NCBI GenBank assembly: GCA_026391235.1
Contig: JAPLDV010000381.1
Span: forward strand, 1-5,825
Source of the DNA: Bacteroidia bacterium
GTDB taxonomy: Bacteria > Bacteroidota > Bacteroidia > Bacteroidales > UBA12481
Length of the DNA stretch: 5,825 nt
Direction of reading: 5' to 3'
The notes below the pieces were generated by a model, which had not been told where the DNA came from, made no database searches, and was given only the letters and a program-made list of their open reading frames with translations. The position numbers and the translations under genes are program-made. Positions 1 through 4,399 of this stretch are shown here, piece after piece (within the stretch, counting starts at the first letter, position 1; each line of letters starts with the position of its first letter).

Positions 1-500
1 ACGGCGGTAATATTGGATTGGAACTAGCTTATGCTCACCCCGAAAAGATAAAAAAGCTGATAACTTTTGGCGCCAATTTTACCTATGAAAATTGGCTTGT
101 TACACCTGATAGTGTCACAATGGATTCAAATGATCCAAAAATTCTAAGAGTATCCTCAATGATACAAAAATATAATACCGGAAAAAACAAGATAGCTCCT
201 GAAATAGGAAAGAAACTAACCAGTCTGACAGAGAAATATCCGAACTTCACCACTGACCAACTTAAACAGATCAAAATACCCACTCTCATAGTAGTAGGTG
301 ATCATGACCTGGTAGCTCTTGATCAAACTGTCACCCTATTCAAGAGTCTTCCCCATGCACAGCTTTTTATTGTTCCCGGTGCTTCACATTTTGAACTTGT
401 TGAGCAGCCGGGATTAATGATTAGCGAAATTACAAAATTCTTAAGTGCACAGTATCGCGACATTGATCCCTATTATTTTACCAGATTTATTCATGAATAA
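1..500 (+). CDS. Alpha/beta hydrolase, C-terminal part (5' end outside window)
   Basis: The reading frame (first full codon at 3) is open from the window edge, so the gene starts upstream; the TTG at 18 is internal. The first residues, GGNIGLELAYAHP, are what normally follows the nucleophile of an alpha/beta hydrolase elbow (G-x-[S/D]-x-G), so the nucleophile itself lies just off the left edge. The other two triad members are visible: Asp at 306-308 in the strand IPTLIVVGDHDLV and His at 387-389 in GASHFELVEQP. Between them lies a variable, lysine-rich lid-type segment. About 165 residues are present, against roughly 260-300 for a typical single-domain member. The family includes esterases, lipases, haloperoxidases and C-C hydrolases; nothing visible fixes the substrate. 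No signal peptide can be judged. The gene ends in a terminator directly after the stop, so it is the last gene of its transcript. Confidence 0.9.
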   Translation, partial: GGNIGLELAYAHPEKIKKLITFGANFTYENWLVTPDSVTMDSNDPKILRVSSMIQKYNTGKNKIAPEIGKKLTSLTEKYPNFTTDQLKQIKIPTLIVVGDHDLVALDQTVTLFKSLPHAQLFIVPGASHFELVEQPGLMISEITKFLSAQYRDIDPYYFTRFIHE

Positions 501-540
501 ACCGAAACCCTTGATAATAAGGAGTTCCGGTTTTCTTTTC
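499..540 (+). terminator. Intrinsic terminator of the hydrolase gene
   Basis: The arm at 499-512 pairs with 519-533 (AAACCG with CGGTTT, then AA/TT with one bulged C, then CCCTT with AAGGAG around a bulge). The loop is GATAAT, and a T-rich tract follows at 531-540 (TTTTCTTTTC). It overlaps the hydrolase stop codon at 498-500. It separates this gene from the opposing hicBA transcript. Confidence 0.75.
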
Positions 541-586
541 GAGGTCAATAATGCTCCAACCTCTGCCTATACATGTCCAGGTTAAC

Positions 587-634
587 CCCCCGCATTCACA
601 CACCCGTTCAAAGCAGGGACAAATTTTTGTAACC
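587..634. repeat. Dispersed 48-bp repeat, copy A
   Basis: This segment matches 1504-1551 in the same orientation without gaps at 40 of 48 positions. Both begin with CCCCCGCATTCA and end with TTGTAACC; weaker similarity continues a few bases beyond (an AATT shared after one inserted C). It sits between the hydrolase terminator and the 3' end of hicA. I do not recognise the family. On the minus strand one frame of both copies reads L-Q-x-F-x-P-x-L...N-A-G with mostly conservative differences, so a decayed coding fragment is possible. Confidence 0.65.
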
Positions 635-644
635 AATTTTGTAT

Positions 645-679
645 TCCAAAAGTGAAGCCAAAAAAAGGGTAAGGCTTCA
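645..679 (-). terminator. Likely terminator of hicBA
   Basis: On the minus strand TGAAGCC (679-673) pairs with GGCTTCA (659-653) around a 13-nt T-rich loop, followed by CTTTTGG. The 7-bp stem overlaps the hicA stop codon at 679-677. The U-tract is short, so termination may be partial. Confidence 0.5.
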
Positions 680-865
680 GAGAATATCCGGAATGCCAAG
701 GTCCTTGCATATCTTTCGGCACAGGTTCTCCTTAATGTCAGGGTGTCGTGGAACGGTCGAAGCTTTACCGTTGTTGATATTTCTGTATAGGGAATGATTG
801 CCCCCTTCACGGACAAAGGAGCAACCATTTTTTTCGAGGTGCTTGACCAGCTTGTTTCTCTTCAT
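677..865 (-). CDS. hicA: HicA-family toxin (YcfA-like mRNA interferase)
   Basis: This 62-residue protein has the full HicA layout: an N-terminal helix (KRNKLVKHLEKNGC), then the strand FVREGGNHSLYRN with the catalytic-type His24 in GGNHS, then STVPRHPDIKENLCRKICKDLGI (Pro39, His41, then the last helix). HicA proteins adopt a double-stranded-RNA-binding-like fold and cleave mRNA when not held by HicB; that is family knowledge, the motifs are seen here. Length is normal (about 60-80). The ATG at 865-863 shares its A with the antitoxin stop (TGATG), so translation is probably coupled to hicB; no independent ribosome site is evident. A terminator candidate follows the stop. The catalytic His and full length suggest an active toxin, while the antitoxin N-terminus looks unusual. 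Confidence 0.88.
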   Translation of the reverse strand: MKRNKLVKHLEKNGCSFVREGGNHSLYRNINNGKASTVPRHPDIKENLCRKICKDLGIPDIL

Positions 866-1077
866 CAGAAGCTGAAGGTCATGGTTTGAGTGATCAGCTT
901 ACTGGTCCTTCCCTTTTTGATGGTTGCTCTCATTTCCTCAAATACCAGGTTCACGGCATCGGCAAGGTTCTCCTTTGCTTCTTCAATCGTTTCTCCCTGG
1001 GTATTGATACCGGGAATCTCCTGAACGTATGCATCCAAAAGGAATGTAGCTATCCATTGGTTTACAAAACTTTCCAC
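865..1077 (-). CDS. hicB: HicB-family antitoxin (UPF0150 type), atypical N-terminus
   Basis: The core AYVQEIPGINTQGETIEEAKENL (residues 16-38) is the diagnostic strand-turn-helix of short HicB antitoxins, which block the HicA active site. The following helix and the final strand (KLITQTMTFSF) are also as expected. There is no C-terminal HTH or ribbon-helix-helix domain, as in many 70-80-residue HicB proteins. The start is uncertain. GTG at 1077 is the only standard in-frame start that leaves room for the first strand, but the first 14 residues (ESFVNQWIATFLL) do not look like the usual charged K.x.I/V.E.DG...Y opening. An ATG at 1057-1055 has a possible ribosome site (GGAAAG, 1075-1070) but is out of frame with the core. 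A decayed or frameshifted 5' end, or a rare start, are all possible. It is the first gene of the hicBA operon. Confidence 0.8.
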   Translation of the reverse strand: MESFVNQWIATFLLDAYVQEIPGINTQGETIEEAKENLADAVNLVFEEMRATIKKGRTSKLITQTMTFSF

Positions 1078-1085
1078 AATGGTTG

Positions 1086-1112
1086 CAAATACATCTACAA
1101 TTTTTTGTCCAA
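1086..1112 (-). promoter_or_regulatory. Candidate hicBA promoter (Bacteroidota type)
   Basis: Reading the minus strand, TTG (1112-1110) is followed after 16 nt by TGTATTTG (1093-1086), which matches the Bacteroidota -7 consensus TAnnTTTG at all but one position. A start of transcription a few bases on would fall near 1079, immediately before the GTG at 1077, giving an almost leaderless hicB message. The spacer is slightly shorter than the usual 17-23, so this is a modest call. Confidence 0.35.
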
Positions 1113-1136
1113 GTCATGTTTATATTTCTACAATAA

Positions 1137-1343
1137 ATTTATGAAGTTAGATGTCCGAAATGTGGCTCAAATCAATTAAGCACTATCAAGAAAGATATTA
1201 GCGGAAAGAAATCAGTCGCAGAATCAATAATAACAGGAGCTATTGCGGTATTGGTCGGTGCCATTGGGTTATTGGTCGGTACCATTGGGAGTAATAAAAT
1301 TATAATTACTTGTCTTAAATGTGGCCATCAGTTTCAACCCTGA
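1137..1343 (+). CDS. Small zinc-ribbon protein with hydrophobic hairpin; start codon out of frame
   Basis: From 1146 the frame reads 65 residues to TGA at 1341-1343. Two cysteine pairs are visible: CPKCG (Cys3, Cys6) near the start and CLKCG (Cys56, Cys59) followed by HQF near the end. Together they could form one four-cysteine zinc site. Between them lie a basic stretch (KKDISGKK) and a glycine/alanine/valine/leucine segment (about residues 31-48), ending GTIGSNK, that could be a short membrane hairpin. I recall similar small CPKCG...GTIGSNK...C.xCGH.F proteins in bacteria, but no function is known to me. There is no ATG, GTG or TTG in frame between the stop at 1134-1136 and the first Cys; ATT at 1137 is the first sense codon. 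An ATG at 1141 would give M-K-V-R-C-P-K-C if one base were added after ATGAA. The gene is therefore either broken by a 1-nt deletion, affected by a sequencing error, or started at ATT. It diverges from hicBA. Confidence 0.65.
   Translation: MYEVRCPKCGSNQLSTIKKDISGKKSVAESIITGAIAVLVGAIGLLVGTIGSNKIIITCLKCGHQFQP
1251..1289 (+). repeat. 21-bp tandem duplication inside the zinc-ribbon gene
   Basis: The 18-mers at 1251-1268 and 1272-1289 (TTGGTCGGTGCCATTGGG and TTGGTCGGTACCATTGGG) differ at one position, with a 21-bp period. This preserves frame and encodes LVGAIGL / LVGTIGS, i.e. a seven-residue duplication in the hydrophobic segment. Confidence 0.85.
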
Positions 1344-1670
1344 GATGACATTACCAATAGAAGACATTTGGGTCGATTTTTAATTGCGGCGTATCGAAAC
1401 CCAAACCGGGAGACTGCTGTATTTTGCACCTACGGCAGCGTAAAATGTCCGCCGGTTCAGGAAAACGGGGAAGGCGGCTGTTGCGGATAAACGGAACATC
1501 CAACCCCCGCATTCAACCACCTGTCCAAGACAGGGATAAATTCTTGTAACCCAATTCCGATCAAAGGGATCATCAAAAAGACGATTTGGTGGTCTCCATT
1601 TCCAAAATACGAAAAAGCATAATTTGTGAATGCAACGTCCAATCCGTATCCTGATCAGCCTGAAAATAAA
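1344..1670. other. Non-coding stretch with repeat copy B
   Basis: No convincing gene is present on either strand. The only clear structure is the second copy of the dispersed repeat (1504-1551). A weak hairpin at about 1420-1446 (ATTTTGC with GTAAAAT, 12-nt loop, no T-run) is probably chance. The minus-strand 61-codon open stretch at 1457-1642 spans the repeat and has no family signature. Confidence 0.5.
1504..1551. repeat. Dispersed 48-bp repeat, copy B
   Basis: This is the partner of 587-634, with 40 of 48 ungapped identities in the same orientation. Eight single-base differences are scattered along it, which indicates an old duplication rather than a recent one. The flanks of the two copies are not clearly related beyond about 10 bases, so the conserved unit is short. 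Confidence 0.65.
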
Positions 1671-1702
1671 CTTGCCGTCCCACCGATTTTAGATTAACTT
1701 TG
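1671..1702 (+). promoter_or_regulatory. Candidate promoter of the beta-propeller gene
   Basis: TAACTTTG at 1695-1702 is an exact match to the Bacteroidota -7 element TAnnTTTG. CTTG at 1671-1674, exactly 20 nt upstream, matches the -33 TTTG at three of four positions. This is the expected spacing. It would give a leader of roughly 100 nt before the ATG at 1806. Confidence 0.5.
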
Positions 1703-1805
1703 ATATGGACAGCCGCTATTGATGTTCTGATACTAATTGCCGCAATTCTCGCTTATCAGAAGATTTTAGATTGTGTGATTCAACCATTGAAGTAAATAAG
1801 ACGAT

Positions 1806-3083
1806 ATGAATAATTTACACGGGTGCACATTTTTCTGTTGCATTCTGGTCGGAATGGCCGTGAACGTCTCTGCTCAAACCTGGACCCCCCAGACTTTACC
1901 AACCACCAAGACACTGCGATCCGTCTATTTTCTGAATAGTAATGAAGGATGGGCGGCAGGATACGATGGCATCCTCCATACAACCGACGGTGGATCAACC
2001 TGGTCTTCCCAGCTTTCAAATTCGCTTGAGCGCCTGTTGGCAATTCGCTTTGTGGATGTCAATTGCGGATGGGCGAACTCCGGTCACTGGGTTCTTCGCA
2101 CCGACAATCGAGGAGCGTCATGGAGGGGTATGACAGGTCTCGACCCCAATGCCGGAATCTTTCGCAACGTGATCTTTCCGGTGTCATCGACAGTAGCCTG
2201 GGCTACGGCACAAGGAGGTGGAATGCGATGGTTCTACCGGTACACAGCGACATCCTCAAAGGCAGTTATTGAGCAGACATTTGGTCTGATCGGATCAATC
2301 GCACAACTGATCGATCTCTGGTTCGTCGATCAGGACAACGGCTGGGCAGTTGGGACATACGGCCAAATCTGGAAAATCACTAATGCCAGTTCTGAATCGC
2401 CTGGCTTTACGAACCAAACCAACCCCAGTGTAGCCGCAACAACATTATGGGGGGTATTTTTTTATGATGTAGATCACGGTTGGGCGGTCGGAGATGCAGG
2501 TACAATTATCACGACAACCGATGGCGGCACAAACTGGTCGGCCCTTGAGAGCGGCACAAATACTAATCTGAAGGATGTACATTTTACAAACATAAATAAT
2601 GGTTGTGTCGTCGGTGAAGGCGGCCTGATCAGAGTATCAACGGATGGAGGGGTTAATTGGTCCACGCTGACAAGTGGTGTAACCACGACACTCTGGAGTG
2701 TGATCTATGTGGGTTCGGCGCCCGGGTATGTGGCGGGGGGAGACTTTGCCATCAGCGGGAACGGCACAATATTGCGCACGGATAATACTTTGCCGGTTCA
2801 GTTGATGAATGAACCTCCGACGGAATTCACACTAGACCAAAACTTCCCCAATCCCTTCAACCTTTCAACTGAGATTGGATTTTACGTTCCGCATGACGGT
2901 TTATTGTCCCTGAAGGTTTACGACCTGCTCGGAAATCAAGTGGAAACCTTGATCAATGAGAAGTTACAGCCTGGACGCTACTCTAAAACATTTAATGCAT
3001 CGGGACTTCCGGGGGGAGTGTATTTCTATCGCATTCAAGCCAGTGAATTCAATCAAACACGCAAACTCCTGCTGCTCAAGTAA
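1806..3083 (+). CDS. Secreted YCF48/Asp-box beta-propeller with T9SS sorting domain
   Basis: The 425-residue protein opens with a signal peptide (hydrophobic FFCCILVGMAV, likely cleavage after VSA, before Gln24). Residues about 35-330 are propeller blades of the YCF48/HCF136 or BNR type: repeated GWA.G/GWAVG strands (48, 88, 179, 225, 266) and Asp-boxes TTDGGSTW (59), TDNRGASW (99), TTDGGTNW (237), STDGGVNW (278). The blade near 179-200 has lost its Asp-box. After the linker LPVQLMNEPP, residues 338-425 form a type A T9SS C-terminal sorting domain: FTLDQNFPNPFN, LKVYDLLGNQVETL, LQPGRYSKTFNASGLPGGVYFYRI, ending KLLLLK. The protein should be exported by Sec, then passed through T9SS and attached to or released from the surface. 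The ligand is unknown; unlike plant HCF136 there is no photosystem context. ATG at 1806 is chosen because it gives a complete signal peptide. It is a single gene. Confidence 0.92.
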   Translation: MNNLHGCTFFCCILVGMAVNVSAQTWTPQTLPTTKTLRSVYFLNSNEGWAAGYDGILHTTDGGSTWSSQLSNSLERLLAIRFVDVNCGWANSGHWVLRTDNRGASWRGMTGLDPNAGIFRNVIFPVSSTVAWATAQGGGMRWFYRYTATSSKAVIEQTFGLIGSIAQLIDLWFVDQDNGWAVGTYGQIWKITNASSESPGFTNQTNPSVAATTLWGVFFYDVDHGWAVGDAGTIITTTDGGTNWSALESGTNTNLKDVHFTNINNGCVVGEGGLIRVSTDGGVNWSTLTSGVTTTLWSVIYVGSAPGYVAGGDFAISGNGTILRTDNTLPVQLMNEPPTEFTLDQNFPNPFNLSTEIGFYVPHDGLLSLKVYDLLGNQVETLINEKLQPGRYSKTFNASGLPGGVYFYRIQASEFNQTRKLLLLK

Positions 3084-3461
3084 CTGAAAAATAAGGATTT
3101 TTTGATCGTCCCCGCCGTTTGTGGCAGACCAGTCCCTTCTGAGTTGGTTAAACCAAGATTAATTTGTTGTTGGAAGCCTGATGGCTGCAATGATTTAGGT
3201 GGTCAAATAGCCCGGCAATAGCTGGTTTTTTTGTCGGCGTGTCCACCGGAACCCTAAAAACACAAAATCGATCTACTTGATTAACCGGTAAATCGGTCAA
3301 GGTTGTTAAGATCACAAGCGGTGTTAAGTCCCTGTTATTCAGTATGTTATATTGAATTTAATTGAAATGGTCCTCAACTTTTTATAAGATTTGAATTTCA
3401 TTTAGAACCATCCGGTTTCATCCAGGATTGGAAATTACGTGCCAACTGCCGGAAAATTATG
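3084..3461. other. Non-coding stretch between propeller and HEPN genes
   Basis: No coding frame is supported. It contains the terminator candidate at 3212-3232, a perfect 6-bp palindrome TTGGTT-A-AACCAA at 3144-3156, and an imperfect hairpin at 3276-3301 (CTTG/CAAG and ACCG/CGGT with a 4-nt bulge). The last part (3340-3410) is AT-rich and leads into the promoter of the HEPN gene. The palindrome could be an operator, but nothing ties it to a regulator here. Confidence 0.45.
3212..3232 (+). terminator. Possible intrinsic terminator after the propeller gene
   Basis: CCGGC (3212-3216) pairs with GCTGG (3221-3225), including one G-U pair, around an AATA loop, followed by seven T (3226-3232). The stem is short, and it lies 129 nt after the stop codon, so strength is uncertain. 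Confidence 0.5.
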
Positions 3462-3469
3462 TATTTTTG
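3462..3469 (+). promoter_or_regulatory. -7 promoter element of the HEPN/nucleotidyltransferase operon
   Basis: TATTTTTG is an exact TAnnTTTG match 17 nt before the ATG at 3487, so the leader would be only about 10-12 nt. No good -33 TTTG is visible at the expected distance. The position inside the longer frame that begins with GTG at 3439 argues that the true translation start is 3487. Confidence 0.5.
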
Positions 3470-3486
3470 CTTTAACAAGATTCAAT

Positions 3487-3879
3487 ATGACTAAAGCGGA
3501 GATCATACAATTCTGGATAGATTCCTCAGACAAGGATTTCCAAACCATGCTTCATTTGTATGATTCCGGGGATTTTATGTGGTCATTATTCATGGGTCAT
3601 CTCGTGGTAGAGAAACTGCTAAAGGCCTATTACATTTCAAGGAAGGATGAAAATTATCCATATAGCCACAACCTTCTGAGAATTGCCGAGAATGCAGGAA
3701 TGGATTTGAATGAGGAACAGCAGACGGTGTTCTCAACCATCACCGGATTCAATCTCAATGCAAGGTACGATGACTACAAACAGTCATTCTATCAAAAATG
3801 CACACCTGATTTTTCTTCGATCTGGATAGAAAAGATTAAAGACCAAAGATTATGGATCAAAAATCAGCAATTGAAATAG
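3487..3879 (+). CDS. HEPN-domain protein (partner of minimal nucleotidyltransferase)
   Basis: The 130-residue all-helical protein has the features of the HEPN family (PF05168 type): an N-terminal helix of the form W...S..DF.TM..LYDSGDF, then WSLFMGHLVVEKLLKAYYI (helix 2, residues 32-50), then YPYSHNLLRIAENAGM (57-72), and a late NARYDDYKQSFY (91-102). Together with the downstream nucleotidyltransferase it forms a HEPN/MNT module, a class of toxin-antitoxin system. In the characterised HepT/MntA pair the HEPN protein is an RNase with an RX4-6H motif and the MNT protein neutralises it by adenylylation. I find no R-x4-6-H here (the nearest is Arg52...His61, eight residues apart), so nuclease activity cannot be assumed. 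The ATG at 3487 is preferred over GTG at 3439 because a -7 promoter element lies between them. The last 28 nt overlap the next gene. Confidence 0.85.
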   Translation: MTKAEIIQFWIDSSDKDFQTMLHLYDSGDFMWSLFMGHLVVEKLLKAYYISRKDENYPYSHNLLRIAENAGMDLNEEQQTVFSTITGFNLNARYDDYKQSFYQKCTPDFSSIWIEKIKDQRLWIKNQQLK

Positions 3880-4163
3880 GACGGAAATATCTTTTACTAC
3901 TCCTGCAGAATTACTATCCGGTTAAGCAAATGTTCCTTTACGGTTCCTATGCCCGGGGGAACTACCACCAGGATAGCGATATTGATTTGGCAATCATCAT
4001 GACTGAATTGCCTGATCCATTCCAGACCCAGGTTAATTTACTGAAACTCACCTGGAATTTTGATACCCGTGTCGAGCCTCATCCGTTTGATGTAAAAGAT
4101 TTCGCCTCCTCCAATCCGGTAATTAAGGAAATTCTCCGTACCGGGATCGAAATCTCAGTTTGA
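3852..4163 (+). CDS. Minimal nucleotidyltransferase (MNT, MntA-like)
   Basis: The 103-residue protein carries the DNA polymerase beta-type nucleotidyltransferase signature YGSYARGNYHQDSDIDLAI (residues 30-48): Gly31-Ser32 of the nucleotide site and the metal-binding pair Asp43 and Asp45. A third carboxylate is probably Glu75 in RVEPHPFD. Length is typical of stand-alone MNT proteins (about 100-140). In MntA-type systems the enzyme transfers AMP from ATP to its HEPN partner; the intact catalytic motif makes this possible here, but the target residue is not obvious. The ATG lies inside the HEPN gene (28-nt overlap, different frame), so the two are co-transcribed and probably translationally coupled, HEPN first. 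The stop is at 4161-4163. Downstream is the inverted-repeat element. Confidence 0.9.
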   Translation: MDQKSAIEIGRKYLLLLLQNYYPVKQMFLYGSYARGNYHQDSDIDLAIIMTELPDPFQTQVNLLKLTWNFDTRVEPHPFDVKDFASSNPVIKEILRTGIEISV

Positions 4164-4200
4164 AATATTGAGATCTTTTCAGCGATGCCGGGAGATGTGG

Positions 4201-4396
4201 GAAAAACGCTCGAAAAATCAATCTCCGGCGGGCCTTGCTGAACACATATTGACGACCCTGTTTATCGATAGCCGGCAATATTCCTTGACCAGGAAGACTT
4301 CAGTAAGGATAAGACAATCGGGAATCCTGATTGTGGTTTCAGCAAGGAAGAGATCATGCCTGGAAGAGCCGGAGATTGGTTTTTTGGCGTTTTTTC
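4201..4396. repeat. About 196-bp imperfect inverted-repeat element (large hairpin, structured RNA or MITE-like)
   Basis: The ends 4201-4229 and 4368-4396 are inverted copies: 26 of 30 aligned columns match with one gap each, including a perfect 11-bp core CAATCTCCGGC (4219-4229) / GCCGGAGATTG (4368-4378). Inside, CCTTGCTGAA (4233-4242) pairs with TTCAGCAAGG (4338-4347), collinear with the outer stem. Within that are three smaller hairpins: ATATTG (4246-4251) with CAATAT (4276-4281); TTCCT with AGGAA (4281-4295; overlapping the previous by one base); and ACAATCGGG-AAT-CCTGATTGT (4314-4334, 9 bp with one G-U). T-runs lie outside the core stem on both strands (4380-4385 and 4390-4395 on plus; the A-runs at 4202-4206 and 4213-4217 serve the minus strand). 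It sits between convergent genes. It could end transcription from both sides; no target-site duplication is evident. Confidence 0.7.
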
Positions 4397-4399
4397 ACT

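Noticed and set aside
487..828. A 113-codon minus-strand frame antisense to the hydrolase end and overlapping hicA in another frame.
   Set aside because: It covers a terminator, repeat copy A and most of hicA; HicA itself is unmistakable in the other frame.
886..1179. A 97-codon plus-strand frame opposite hicB.
   Set aside because: It is the shadow of hicB, whose EIPGINTQGET core is diagnostic, and it ends inside the zinc-ribbon gene in a wrong frame.
1700..1795. A 31-codon frame from TTG (1700) encoding a hydrophobic helix (IDVLILIAAILAYQKIL), just before the propeller gene.
   Set aside because: The start would fall inside the candidate -7 promoter element, there is no ribosome site, and it is too short for a family signal. 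A membrane small protein is possible but unsupported.
3144..3156. Palindrome TTGGTT-A-AACCAA as a possible operator.
   Set aside because: It is a single short palindrome far from any promoter or regulator gene; expected by chance at this length.
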